64,000 bases of DNA. It comes from Mastigias papua. Its lineage: Eukaryota; Cnidaria; Scyphozoa; Rhizostomeae; Mastigiidae. The notes under the pieces are model-generated. The model had not been told where the DNA came from. It made no database searches and saw nothing but the letters and a program-made list of their open reading frames with translations. The stretch covers positions 9,528,450 through 9,592,449 of the forward strand of contig OZ025270.1 in NCBI GenBank assembly GCA_964019165.1, given 5' to 3'. The position numbers and the translations under genes were made by a program. Positions 1-11,590 of the stretch are shown one piece after another. The stretch's first letter is position 1. Each line of letters opens with the position of its first letter.

Positions 1-433
1 TTTTGAACCCTAACTGGGGTAACAAGCTAAAAACATGATACTGCTGTGACAGAGCATTATCAACTAACTCTAATCTAAGTGTGCAGTTGGTTGACTGATT
101 AGTGAGTGCTCTTGTTATTAAATGACTGATAAATATATTGTAGACTTCTCATTTGTCTCTTATACATCTACATAGATTCCAAGAACATGATTCTCAAGCT
201 TAGTCTTGTTCTTGCAAGCAGTTTTGCAATTAAGCATTTTTTGAAAATTTATATAGATCAACAACTAAACATGTTGAAAGGATAGCTATTTCAATTTATA
301 TGGTAATAGAAAACCCAACAATGGTAGATCAGATATTATATATTGTTTAGGAGATAATTAAGATAACTACTAGTATTAACTGTAGGGCATTTTAGAATTT
401 GACCACTGAATTTGGTTGATACAATATTGATAA
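1..433. other. No gene seen
   Basis: AT-rich sequence with stops in all frames. I see no coding block, RNA gene or clear repeat here. Confidence 0.5.
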
Positions 434-490
434 GGTTCTGGATAGAGTTCTGGATCTGACAGAGTTCTGGATCTGCCAGAGTTCTGGATC
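434..490. repeat. 17-bp tandem repeat
   Basis: The string AGAGTTCTGG recurs at 444, 461 and 478, giving a period of 17 bp and a little over three units (unit approximately AGAGTTCTGGATCTGCC). It is a small minisatellite just upstream of the old LINE. Confidence 0.8.
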
Positions 491-579
491 ACACATAAAT
501 TTTCCATGATATGTTGAAATAATGTGACTTTCTCATCTATTTCACTAAAAGCAGATGTCTGATTGCAGGAGTTCTAATG

Positions 580-723
580 AGGGGCCATTCATTAAGGATG
601 TCTGCACTTAAGGGGAAGAGGAGTTAACAAAAATAGAGACAAAAGTGGACAGAGGGAAGTGGGTGTAGGGAAAGGGGTAATCAAGTTGGCAAAATTGTGC
701 AGATGTCCTTGTGGATTACCCCT
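580..723. mobile_element. Small MITE-like element with AGGGGCCATTC ends
   Basis: The left end at 580 reads AGGGGCCATTCATTAAGGAT. The right end, finishing at 723, reads approximately GATGTCCTTGTGGATTACCCCT, a decayed inverse of the left end, so the ends form terminal inverted repeats of about 22 bp around a purine-rich core. A longer element with the same termini lies at 30189-30696. No clean target duplication is visible, so the superfamily is not assigned. Confidence 0.5.
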
Positions 724-1622
724 GATAGCTAAAAGGCTATTATCTGCAGTGGATATAAACATGTTTGATTATATTTGATTTTTATGAGGATATGAAGCAG
801 CAATGTACTATAGAGAAAATATAATTTGATGAAAAGGTATGAACTGGTGATGATCTAAATGGACATGTGGGAGAAGGAAACATTGGAGAGGAGACATTTG
901 GGGATGCTTATAACCTATCAGAGTGGGGGTAGGAAATCTCAGATTAACTAAATGCAATGGAGATGAAGGAATCTGAAGCATGTTCCCTGGCTACAATGTG
1001 AGTAGTCAACATAGTGCTGGAATGCACAAGCTTGAGATTGGGAAGGTAGTGAGGAGCATGGAGAAAAGGTGCTGGAATCTCAGAGAATGACTGCAGAGAT
1101 ATGTTCAGCAATGAGGTAACCCAGACATTGGGGTAGGAACAACCACTAGACTGGCAAAAAACAAAAGATAAGATAAGGAAGGTTGGATAGCAAGTGTTGG
1201 GTAGATCATCTGGGAAATGAAAGGAAGGGAAAGGGAGTTAGTGGTGGGAAGAAAGTGTCCAGGAAGCACTCAACAAAAAGAAAGAAGCTTTCAAGAGATT
1301 AAATACCCAAAGCGACAAGCAGAACAAAGCAAGTTTCAAAGAAACAAAAAGAAATGCCTGGAGGATGGTAGGGAAAGCAGAGGGACAAATACCAGAAAAT
1401 GTATGATTACACTATGGCAAAGGAAGGCCAGAAAGATGTCTTTGGAATTCAAAACAAAGGGACTGGGTGAGTAAAGCTGTACAGGTGGTGAACATGTTAT
1501 AGGACAAAATAGGAGCAGTGTTAGTCACCACAGACTGGGGGAGGGGGCAGGGGCTTTGACAGAGCATGCCCTTTTGGACCAGGTGCTTTAGTATAGCATA
1601 TAAATGAGGTATGTAACTAAAG

Positions 1623-1941
1623 CAGGGGTGTCAAATTCACCTTCACTGAAGGCCACATCAGTCATGTGGTTAGCCTGAAAGGACCAGATAAACAGAAACT
1701 AGGTCTTAATAAATTTCTAGATAACTGCCTCTGTAGTATTAGGCACTAAAGTGGGAAGGGGGACTATGGTAAAGCCAACATATGACAAGCATCATTTTAC
1801 AAAACAATGAGTTAACACTGCCTGTCCTTGAGCAAATTCAAGTGGGTCTATCCTCATACTTAGATGCTGTCTCTTACAAATCCTCATTCATAGATCTCAT
1901 AGGCCACAATTGGCCTACAGGCCTTGGGTTTGATGCATGTG
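1623..1941. mobile_element. hAT-type non-autonomous transposon inside the LINE
   Basis: The element begins CAGGGGTGTCAAA at 1623 and ends TTTGATGCATGTG at 1941, an imperfect inverse of the start. It is flanked by a perfect 8-bp direct duplication, AACTAAAG, at 1615-1622 and 1942-1949. An 8-bp duplication and CAGGGGTGTCAAA-type termini are typical of hAT (Charlie-like) elements. It is 319 bp long with no transposase, so it is a MITE. It interrupts the LINE between the basic connector and the RT domain and is therefore younger than the LINE. Confidence 0.88.
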
Positions 1942-2519
1942 AACTAAAGGCTGACAAGCAGCTATGTAAAGAACAATATGACAAGACAATTAATTATACC
2001 TAGCTATAAATGTCTTATCTCAAACTTTTTCTACTTGAACTTTGATGAATTAAAAATTTGATCCTGTCAAACACTGGGGGACATGTCCCCAGTCCCCCAT
2101 GTGGTGCTGCCTCTGAGGATGAACATGGAAAAGTAATAAATTTAGAAGAGGGGGTGATGGAGAGATTGAGGGAATATTTCTGTAATCTGCTAATTGAGGA
2201 AAATAAGAGAATAATGAAGTAAGAGCAACCAGATGAAAATGAGAAAGAAGTTGAAGAAATTTGAATAAGGCGAAAAAGGTGCTGAAGAAGATGAACAACA
2301 GAAAAGCAGTCAGAGCAGATAACATACTGGTGGAAGTATGGAAGAGTCTGGGAAAAGTAGCACTGATTTTCTTGACAAGCCTGCTCAATGACATCTTGAG
2401 ATCAAAGAAATACCAGATGAATGGAGAAAAAAGAGATATATACAAGTGTGTGGAAACTATACAGAACATCTGTCAGATTCAATACCCACAGGCCAGATGT
2501 GACCAGCCATGATATTTTG

Positions 2520-2905
2520 TGTTGCCCATGAGAGCTTGTGCATGATTCTGATGATGTTTCATGATAAAATGCATGAATCACAAGAGTAAAGTTGAATGAT
2601 GCTGCTCTCATTTTATCTTTTATTTCCAGAACATGATTTATGAATGAGAATGTATGAAATGACATCTCAGGATGAGGACAGATCTACTCGTATGTGTTCA
2701 CAGGCAGGCAGTACTGCTTCATTGTTCACTTCAAACATTAGCACAAATAAGCAGATCAATAGCTGAATTTTCTATTTTCATTGCTTTTATCCTGTATTAT
2801 AGTTAGGCCAGATAGCCCCCATGAGAGCTTATTTGTGGTTGGCAGCTTATTTGTCAGAAATCACCTTGGGAGTGGGGGCCTATATGAGGGGGTTAATTGA
2901 GTCAT
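2520..2905. other. Unexplained insert within the LINE RT domain
   Basis: LINE homology fades after the C-G-N-Y block near 2455-2470 and resumes near 2930 with the RELHC-type block. The sequence between has no RT similarity that I can see. CCATGAGAGCTT occurs near both ends, at about 2526 and 2819, so an unidentified insertion or a rearranged LINE part is possible. I cannot assign a family. Confidence 0.3.
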
Positions 2906-4110
2906 TATGGTATATACACTGAAAATGCCAGAAGAAAAGTACCACAAGGCATAGAGGGAACTACACTGTATCTTTATACATTTTGATAAGGCAAACAAAT
3001 GAGACCCAAGGGAAGAAGTTTGGCATTGTTTGAGAATGAAAAAGGGGTCTCTGAGAGATATGTGGAATAAATACAGCACATGTATGATGGATGTATAACA
3101 GACGTGCATTATGCGGTGTGGAAAAGCTCAGTCTTCAAAGTGAAAATCAGAGTGTACATCAGGAATCAGCACTGAGTTCTTTTATGCTGTAATGTGTTTG
3201 TAACAGTAATGGGATACTTGACAGAAGAAGTGAAGAGAAGAGCACCATGGAATGTGCTATTTCCAGACAATGTGGTACTGGTAAATGAGACAAGAGATAG
3301 AACAGTGGATGGCCAGAAAGATGGAGGAAAGCATTGGAAAGTAGAGGGTAAAAGGTAGAGCAAAGACTGAGTGCATGTGCATAAACAAGATTGGAAATGG
3401 GGCTAGAGGACAGATGATGACCCAAAGACAGGTAGTTCCAGAGATGTCTCCTCTCTGATGTTTCCTTCTCCCACATGTCCATTTAGATCATCACCAATTC
3501 ATAACTTCTCATCACATGATATTTTCCCTATAGTACATAGAATTTCAATGTTTGGCACTGACAATAGGGAATGATGGAAAGAGTGAAAAGGAAGTGAAGA
3601 AGAGAATAAAAGCAGGGTGGAGTAATTGAAAGAAGGCAATGGGTCTGGTGTGTGACAAAAATGTGTGAAATGGTATGGATATTTAAAGCAATTTTAAGAC
3701 CAGCTATGCTATATGGAATTGAAAGAATTCCATTAAATAAGAGCATTATGAAAAAGATGGGTGTACAAGAGATAAGAATGTTGAGATGGGAAATGAGGGT
3801 GATGAGGAAAGATAAAGTATAAAATGAGATAGTATGGGGTAAGTTCAAAGTGAAAGGAGTATCCTCAAAAACTCCTGGAAGCCTCATGAGGTGGTATGGG
3901 CATGCTAAGAGAAGGGAGGACAGATAGGTAGGAAGAATAATATTGAAAATGGGGATTCCAGGAGACAAGAAGGGGTAGTCCAAACAAAAGGTGGATGGAC
4001 AACATCAAAGAGGACATGAGAAATATGGGGCTGGCGGAAGGACACTCAAGACCAGGCAGATGGAAATGGAGACAAGCAATATGCTATGGTGACCCTACTT
4101 GAAGTAGGAG

Positions 4111-4441
4111 CAGCTGAAAGAGGAAGAAGATGAAGCAGCAATGTAGCTCTATAACAAGATCCCATGGCATTAGGTAAATCACATCTACTAAGTCTGATTA
4201 TGAAATCAGGGTGTATGTTCCTTCATACACAAGTAAGAATTTAATATATGTAAGTAAGAAAATATTTTCCCATCTCTACAGATGCTTCCATGGCCACTGA
4301 TCCCATAAAACCAGGGATGTAAGCCCTGATCTGCAGAGATGTGCCAGAACCACCAGAAATCCTATCCACTCACATATTTTCTCATGCTTACTACCTAACC
4401 CACAAACTCTATTAAACCAGTCAAAATTTGTTCCCAAGACT
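4111..4441. other. No gene seen between LINE end and tandem repeat
   Basis: The first part may be decayed LINE 3' UTR (GAGGAAGAAGATGAAG near 4120). The remainder shows no coding or repeat signal. Confidence 0.4.
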
Positions 4442-4885
4442 TGTAAACAATGGACTGCCTTGCCTTCTTTGTCATTCCCACAATCCTACAACTGGTTTTC
4501 TTTCAGATCTGAAATAAACAAACTTTACCATAAACAATGGACTGCCTTGCCTTCTTTGTCATTCCCAGAACCCTACAACTGGTTTTCTTTCAGATCTGAA
4601 ATAAACAAACTTTACCATAAACAATGGACTACCTTGCCTTCTTTGTCATTCCCAGAACCCTACAACTGGTTTTCTTTCAGATCTGAAATAAACAAACTTT
4701 ACCATAAACAATGGACTGCCTTGCCTTCTTTGTCATTCCCAGAACCCTACAACTGGTTTTCTTTCAGATCTGAAATAAACAAACTTTACCATAAACAATG
4801 GACTACCTTGCCTTCTTTGTCATTCCCAGAACCCTACAACTGGTTTTCTTTCAGATCTGAAATAAACAAACTTGACCATATCTCC
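4442..4885 (+). repeat. 87-bp tandem repeat, five units
   Basis: The string TGGACTRCC starts at 4451, 4538, 4625, 4712 and 4799, exactly 87 bp apart. Units are almost identical. Units 1, 2 and 4 have ACTGCC and units 3 and 5 have ACTACC, so units 2-3 and 4-5 look like a duplicated pair. As 87 is a multiple of three, one + frame stays open across the array and encodes a 29-residue repeat rich in aromatic residues. There is no other sign of a gene, so I treat the reading frame as a by-product. Confidence 0.92.
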
Positions 4886-5015
4886 TTCCCTTCTTGGTAG
4901 TTTTCCTTCATTCTTTGCTATGGGCTTTTTATAGGCCTTGGGGCCTTCTCTAACACAGGAAAATAAAACAGGCAGGTGAATCTCTAGAACTGTAAATGAT
5001 GGGTGAGAGCCTTAC

Positions 5016-5171
5016 CAGTAATGATCATGTCAACAACTTTCTTTGTCATATAAACAACATCTGCATTTGAGCAATACACTGCAAGTCTTCCTAGCCCTTG
5101 TTTTGTTGTCTGCAAGTCAAGGACCCATTCCAGGTACACAGGTTTCTGGTCCAGATCTGATAAAGGCACTT
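5016..5171 (-). CDS. Candidate exon of an unidentified minus-strand gene
   Basis: On the minus strand an open block begins after CTCAACCAAG (acceptor-like) and ends at TTACTG|GTAAGG, a good donor. It encodes about 51 residues, including VYLEWVLDLQTTKQGLGRLA and a following Y-C-S-N-A-D-V-V block, with no stop. Composition and the flanking splice signals look genuine. Start phase 1 and end phase 1 do not match the neighbouring candidate exon directly, so at least one exon is missing from the model. Product not recognised. Confidence 0.4.
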
Positions 5172-5317
5172 CTTGGTTGAGAAACTATTTGAAAAATGAG
5201 TAATTGGTATCTTTCACATGAAATAGAAGGTTAGATATAGTGAAGGTATTGCTAGCAACTTGAATTATGTGGTAGACAGGTTGTAACACCATTATATGCT
5301 AGCAAGGTACTTGCATC

Positions 5318-5356
<39 letters not shown>

Positions 5357-6124
5357 GTATTATATACTATACTATACTATACTATACTATACTATACTAT
5401 ACTATACTATACTATACTATACTATACTATACTATACTATACTATACTATACTATACTATATCTTCAAGGACATGATAATCACAGACACCGGATACTTAT
5501 AAACATAATGATTCCTTAAACACTACAAGGAAAATCTATAATTGTAGTTTACAGTTATCTTGATACATAGCTAAATAGATCTAAAAGTGCAGTAATCAGT
5601 TGAAGAGCAGGAAAACCTCCCCATATGCCAGCTATTGACATCATGGGGAATATCTCCATACACTTTAGCATTTTGATGAAATACTACAAAAATAGTATAT
5701 TTTGAATCAACTGTCTTTGACCAAAAACTTTGTCAGAAATTGTTCTGGCTCATGTCACACTAGTTTATTTCTCCATTTATTTTGTCAAAGGGGCTCTCTG
5801 AGGCAATATACTTATAAAAAATCTCTTGTTTTACCCATGATATCCTAAACAGTGTCAAAATAACTAGATTTCATGTCTAGATTATAACTCTATAATGATG
5901 GGAAATTACCCAGTTATAATCTAAGAGTGAGTTGGGATGAAATAATTATAGTGTGTAAATATAAGGGAAATTTCCAAAATGCCAGGCAACTTAGGTAATC
6001 TTACATCCAATGACCAGATATGTTCACAAACCACGGGAAGTAACCTTGCAAAGACCTCTATTAAGTATAAATAGTAGCAGAAAACATTTTTGGAATAAGA
6101 TATAGATAAATTGAATGTATGTAC
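5172..6124. other. Probable intron of the minus-strand candidate gene
   Basis: Apart from the AT and ACTAT microsatellite at 5321-5460, I see no confident coding block. An undetected small exon must lie here or elsewhere if the two flanking exon candidates belong to one gene. Confidence 0.3.
5321..5460. repeat. (AT)n followed by (ACTAT)n microsatellite
   Basis: Pure AT dinucleotides run from 5321 to about 5350. A pentanucleotide ACTAT array then runs from about 5361 to 5460, roughly 20 units. Confidence 0.97.
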
Positions 6125-6314
6125 CTTCGTTCCCAATTTTAGGGATGCATCCTTAAGTTCTATCTCATCTTTGTCTAATGTTGCTATAAAACACATGGAA
6201 TAAACAGGCAGGTGCCCCAGATCTACTTCTCCCAATGCAATGCTCTTCCAAATCTGCAGGCCCTTTGATATAAAATCGTTCACTTTGAAAGACAAATTTT
6301 CTTTACCGAAACCA
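6125..6314 (-). CDS. Candidate exon of an unidentified minus-strand gene
   Basis: The minus strand has a pyrimidine-rich stretch near 6335-6345 (TTCTCCTCTTTCTTC), an AG acceptor at 6315-6316, an open block, then ACGAAG|GTACAT as donor at 6124. The open frame encodes about 62 residues, including LQIWKSIALGEVDLGHLPVY and CFIATLDKDEIELKDASLKL. It is well mixed in composition and reads like a globular soluble domain. The exact acceptor is uncertain because two other AGs lie just inside. Product not recognised. Confidence 0.42.
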
Positions 6315-6480
6315 CTTTTGCGATATTTATATTGAAGAAAGAGGAGAATAACAAGCTACCACAGATTATATCAGCTCTCAACATGGTGCAAAAATAGACG
6401 AGAAACTCGATGTGTCCAGCGAGATACAGCGAGAATTGCCTCGAAATACTTACAACAGACGAATCTAAATTACATCTTAC

Positions 6481-6651
6481 CTTGGAAAAAAGAAGGCATA
6501 GTTCATTAAATGAACCATCGTATGACTGAACACGAAAACAAGGTGTCGTTCCGTTAAATCCACCTTGTGGTGCAGAAGATGAGCACATAGGAGAAATCAG
6601 GCCTATCACCCAAATAGCAATTCCAAAACTAAACAATAGAAAATAATGCAT
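6481..6651 (-). CDS. Candidate first exon with signal peptide, unidentified gene
   Basis: The ATG at 6651 opens a frame of 57 codons that ends at a strong donor, TCCAAG|GTAAGA, at 6480. The first 20 or so residues (MHYFLLFSFGIAIWVIGLIS) form a clear signal peptide or signal anchor. The following segment contains two cysteines and an N-G-T glycosylation sequon. With the exon-like blocks at 6125-6314 and 5016-5171 it may be the start of a secreted or membrane protein gene that continues off or through the old LINE region. Phase 0 at this donor does not fit the next block, so the gene model is incomplete and may be a pseudogene. Confidence 0.42.
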
Positions 6652-7509
6652 TTGCAGCGAGTTATAATAATAAATTTAAGATGCATTCAAAGACTGTGAG
6701 ATAACTGGAAAAAGCATATCAATTTTGAGCTTTGCTTCCTCCCTTCATATTATTTTCTTGGCAATTTCAATCAATCGAAACAGAGGTCTCAAAAGCAGGA
6801 GCCATTTGTAATTCGCCTCATTATCATTTATGAGTACTACGCTTCTCTCATGACGCCTATCACAAACCCTATCAAAGGGGTGAACACGCTGGGTGGGCAC
6901 TTGTTCGGGTTTCCGAAAGATGCTCACCTATCAACGGAGATCCAGATATTAAAGATTTGGTATCAGTCATCTTTTCATGGAACGGAGGAGGGGTCGGATT
7001 AGGGGCATGAGGGGGGCGCGTCCATCATTAGTTGGAGCAGAGGAGCAAACGTTCCCTATTCAAGACAATAAGAAGTGTTAAATAGAAGCACTGTTGCTTT
7101 CTGAACCACAGCCTGGTCGCGAAAATCCAGAAGAAAAGGTTGAATGTGCTCTAAGTTCAGCAAGGCTCACTCACCTAGTCACTGAGTCACTGTACACTGC
7201 TCTTATGTTGTTCTTGCAGCTTCATTCTGTTCCTTCTTGCATTTTTGGGGTAACTTTGGATCTATGAATGGATTAAATCGGTTTCCCCTGTCCCCCCTTC
7301 CAAAAATGTTCAGGAACGTGGGTATAGACATAAGATCTTCCGAAGCCAATGTAAGTGTACTTACAAGTAAATAAGTATATAATTTAACAAGTAATAAGTA
7401 AGCATGCAGGTAGTAACGAAATTTACTTACCTTGTGTACTCCCCTCTAATAGTTAACCCACCTACTTTTCAGCAGAAATTAGCGTATCACACACCACTAG
7501 AGTTCTGTG
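6652..7509. other. No gene seen
   Basis: This could hold the promoter of the minus-strand candidate gene starting at 6651. No coding block or structured repeat is recognised. Confidence 0.35.
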
Positions 7510-7754
7510 CATAGGCGGATCTAGTGTTCTGGTGTTGGGTGGGGCCATTTCGGAAAAAGTATTGTAGGGAGGGGAATTTTTCACAGCCACGCCCTTCTAA
7601 AACTTTTGGAGTGGTGTGTAGAGTGGTCAATTCATTTCTTATTCATTTTCTTGCCTAATTAATGTGGCATGTACCTGAAAAAAATTTTGCGATACGAAGT
7701 ATTACCGTTTGGGGGGCCAGATGCCAGATCCCGCCCCCCTTGGATCCGCACCTG
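7510..7754. mobile_element. hAT-type MITE with GGCGGATC ends
   Basis: The left end CATAGGCGGATCTAG and the right end TTGGATCCGCACCTG are inverted repeats of the CAGGGGCGGATCYAG type. They are flanked by a decayed 8-bp duplication, GTTCTGTG at 7502-7509 versus GTTCCGTA at 7755-7762 (6 of 8 matching). Length 245 bp, no coding capacity. The termini and duplication length fit a hAT-derived MITE. Confidence 0.65.
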
Positions 7755-8712
7755 GTTCCGTATATCACTACTCTGACTTGCCTTTCTAATACTTAGGCTA
7801 TTGTTTTTAGTTTTTTAATGTCATTCCTGTTCTTTCATTGATTCATATGTTGAAAAAGGGCACTGTATTCAGTATTTTGTGTGAAAGGAGACTGAACTGA
7901 GATTACTGTCATCTAACACCCAAGATGTGCTTTACTTATGGATACTGAAAGTATTGGTTGTGGTGCACTTATTGCATGTAAACTGGGGTGTGCTTCATGG
8001 ACGAATAAAACACAAATTTTCCCTCCGTTATCTCAATGCGAGGTGGTTAAAGATGGATGGACAGTAACATGCTGATTGATTTTACAATTCATTATAATCG
8101 GTAAAATAGAACTAATTATTGCAAGCACCACCGATGTAGTTTGATCTGCAATTTGGAAATTATTATTTTCAATGCTATTTTGCCAGCAATGTAGCATGAC
8201 TCTATGCTTCTCTGTTTACGTAGAATGAAAGTGCGCTAACATGTTTTGTAGTAAGTTGTGCAAAAACGCTGCCAGGGCTACCTCATTGGTTGATAAATAC
8301 CAGCAACCTCTGTCTCAGATGCCCGCAGTGAGTGGAGTTTTAGCAAGTTGAACACGTTCATACTTACATCAGGCCAACAATAAGCAAAAGGCTACTTGAT
8401 GCATTAGTGGTGGTAGTCCGTTCCAATGCTATTCTAGATGTCCTGAATCCATTAAGCGTTACCGACTCGTAGTACAAATTACTGTTAGGGAAACCAAATA
8501 TGTAATTTGGGCAGAACTTTTTCGGTTGAACTAATCCCATGTTACGCCTCAATAATGTTCAAGGTATGTCCCTGCATGAACAACGTTGTACAATAAAGAA
8601 TAGTCAATTTAGCACAACTCATGATCAAATGGCTCTTGAGTTTTCAATACATATCATGTAATGCTATGAGTCATCTACGCAACAGTCCACGAGTTGTCTG
8701 CCTTTCACGTTT
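7755..8712. other. No confident gene
   Basis: A minus-strand open block at 8364-8552, starting ATGGGA/MRRNMG and ending next to a donor-like GATGTAAGTATG, might be an exon, but there is no supporting neighbour or recognised domain. Confidence 0.25.
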
Positions 8713-8981
8713 TTATTTAGAAACACAGGCAGGCTGAGTTTAAAAAGTAAACTTTAAAAATCTATTTTTGCGAGAAAATCTTTAATTGAACTGGAAACAA
8801 ACTACAAAAAACATCAGTCTCTCAAATGTTTTTAGCTAAAAATTCAATTTCTCGTTTCATAGTTCCCTTGTTGCTATTAGGAAATATCACGAATTTCTAG
8901 AAACACTGAAGAAACATTTATGGCTGGATTTGACAAATATCAAGAAACAGCCAGGCTGAAGGTAGAAAGTTTGTTTCTTAT
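8713..8981 (+). mobile_element. Interspersed repeat family A, copy 1
   Basis: This approximately 270-bp block is shared with 11997-12461 and 35534-35812, both in the opposite orientation. Shared landmarks are GGCTGAGTTTAAAAAGTAAA near the left, GGCTGGATTTGACAAATAT in the middle right and TAGAAAGTTTGTTTCTTATA at the right end. Both ends carry an AAGAAACA-type motif in inverse orientation, suggesting short terminal inverted repeats. No coding capacity. Confidence 0.75.
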
Positions 8982-11181
8982 ACAAAAAAGCGTATACTGG
9001 CAGTAGCAGATTTTTGGGAGGAGTAGGGGGCAGATACTCCCTGATGTAGATTAGTTGGCGTTTTGGTATACAGATGGACGATTCTAGGAACTGATATTTG
9101 GATAGTCAGTAAATCTATTTTGCTGAAGTCAGCAAGTGTGCCATCTATGCCCCCCCCCCCTACAGATTTAAGATAGCCACTGATTACTAATATGCTGAGC
9201 TGCCGTTTGCCATGAAGCCGCGGAAACTGTGGTCTAGCTTAACTTTTACATCACTATTGTGTGATTGGATTTTGTCTTAGCCTTATATAGAACCAAACAC
9301 ACTAAAAAAATACAGCATGGCAGTATTATATGAACCGCAAATGAGACTTAAAGGGAGAATACCTCGTCCTCAATATCCCACCGTTAATGGTGTTTCTTGA
9401 GCCTTCAGAATCCTTGAGATCACTTTGATTACATCTCAGATTGTCATCTTGTTTTGAATAGAAAGAGTTATAGCTTGTGAGAATGGGGTATCCTGAAGCT
9501 GATAACACTATCTCTAATCTTCGATCAAGTTAAGGTACCTCTCAGAATGCATTTTGCAGCCGGCATTTAGAACAGGAGTCCGTTATTCCAATAATGGCTA
9601 CCTAAAACGACGAAATCTTCTTGTCTGCAAAGCTGAAATCCTTAAATGTGATTTCAAATCTTTTCGCTGTATTATATGCCCTGTAATTATATTAAAATAT
9701 ATAAAACATGTTCTGTAAAGTCAGTCAATTTCTCCAATTGTAAGATATTTCTAATTATGTTAGGATCATTATGGACACACCTTTTTCAATTTGATGTAAA
9801 GAGTACGTATTAACGTAGCACAATCCATTTATGAGATATCAGAAATTATAGTAATTGGCTAGATTTCTACTTTGAATTCCAAATATTGGAAACTAATCTC
9901 ATTTTATTCCGCCCAATCTTATTTCCCTTGAAGTCTCTATTTTCTGCTTCACTTTCTGCTTGATACCGCACATTGTTTTTGCATTCGTTTACTGAATCAT
10001 GGCTATTAACAACGGAAAAAGTGCAAAGGTCTATACGATTCTTTGCACAACTACATACTTATGCTTAGTCCTGTCAGCTCTCCCATCTTTTCGCTCAACA
10101 TGCAGCTCCATCCCCCCTAGAACAATGTTATTCCATCCATGAGACTCTTGAAATCATTGTCTAAGTGCACGCTTTCCGCAATCGCATGTACTTCTCCTAA
10201 AAAATTATCCTCATGGACTATTGCAATGTAAATTGAAAATACTTTTATATATAACTGACATGGCCTTTTTCTGTCATTTTGTTTTGAGTTATGTATTATT
10301 TGGTGCTATTCACACTTTGCTATCTAATCCTCAATATAATAACCGCGAGAATAATGTGCAGCTCTAAATTTTCTTTAAAACAATCTCTGAATAACGACAA
10401 ATAGTTACCGAAAGAGCTAGATAAAATCCATTTTGTTATTCGCATATCGTTACAATAGCATACTCAGTACATCATAGTTGGCGCATTGATATTCCATATT
10501 ACTGCATTCTCTGATACATTTATATCAAGAACGCAAACGCTCTCTTTCGTATGAAAACAACGATTTTTGTAAGAAGACCGGTGTTTGATTTACCAAAAAG
10601 TAAGAACACTTCTAGAGCATGCTCGACCTCAGATGAGAATTTTCACAAGCACTCAACTACTCACTTTCTTTTTGTAAAGAAATTCTGATCAGGTTGTTAA
10701 TAAGCATCAGCGTTCGTGGCTTTATTTTCAAATTCCGCTCGGCCTAATGTCCTAGAAACTTTATACCTTATTTAGTTTCTCAAATAGTTGCAGAAAATCA
10801 CTGTTAAAGTATGAGCAATTTTTATGAACATTTGAGCCTGAAAATATAAAAAATTAAGAACATCGAGCCTCGGCAAAACGTATCTCATTTTTGTAAAGAA
10901 AGCTTAAGCATTTTGTCGAACAACTTAATTCCATTATTACCAGGCATTTCGTACGCTCCACTATTACTGTAACTCAGTAGCCTCAGTCTGAAAAGAGAAG
11001 TTGACATCATTGAAAGTTGAATATTCAGTCTTCTAAGCCAGCAGAAAAGTTAGGTTAGGCTTTTCAGATAGCATTATCTGAGCTTGATGGGACATTTGAA
11101 ATCCGAGATAGATCATACCGGATTATCTTCACAGTTAGCTTCTAATCCTTCTACCTGGGTCAATACGCAAATCCTCTGCTG
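8982..11181. other. No confident gene
   Basis: Mostly AT-rich unique sequence. A 60-codon minus-strand open frame at 9326-9508 and one at 11182-11376 read smoothly but match nothing I know and lack supporting exons. A poly-C run lies near 9150. Confidence 0.3.
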
Positions 11182-11590
11182 TTATTTCTTCCTACAAGCA
11201 GCTGCAATTCTTCTCCTAATGACCTTTGTAAGGTGAAGTTTTTTGGGATGCTTTGTAACCAAACATATTACATACAAACCGTCGAATCTTCTCTGCCTAG
11301 ATTGCCTGGATGTATAATATTCAGTATCATCTCTCAAACAGCGGACTTTTGCAGGGAATCCTGCTTGTTGCAACATTCATGCCAGCGACCGGTTAGTATG
11401 AGTGATATAAGTTAATAAACTTGTAAATCATCTGTTTACATACAGGTATTAGGATTTCTTGTCATTTTCTGTGTTTCAGCGCATCTAGGTGTTATCTTGC
11501 ATATTGCCTTGAGGTGCTTCTAGGGCCAGTCCACCAAAAGAGCTAAAGAGCTTTCAGCAACAGAATGTGGAATAATATCAACACTTTGAC

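Larger units (their letters stand above)
840..4110 (+). mobile_element. Degenerate APE-type LINE (RTE-like), split by insertions
   Basis: Translating the + strand in shifting frames gives the ordered parts of a non-LTR retrotransposon ORF2. An endonuclease piece near 850-910 reads D-L-N-G-H-V-G-E-G-N. A basic connector lies near 1270-1450. The RT start near 2255-2345 reads MNNRKAVRADNILVEVWKSL. The RT palm at about 2930-3100 includes RELHC-like and PREE-like blocks, and the YADD-type box near 3255-3280 has decayed to F-P-D-N. The C-terminal region near 3755-4090 reads RMLRWEMRVMRKDK, then MRWYGHAKRRE, and ends near 4100 at a W-x-P block. Many stops and frameshifts show that it is long dead. 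The RTE-like label is recalled from family consensus; the clade was not tested. Confidence 0.85.

Noticed and set aside
1782..2003. 73-codon + frame
   Set aside because: It crosses the boundary of the hAT element and the LINE and has no domain.
2050..3983. Minus-strand frames of 80-150 codons
   Set aside because: Antisense to the degenerate LINE; they are shadows caused by its purine-rich sense strand.
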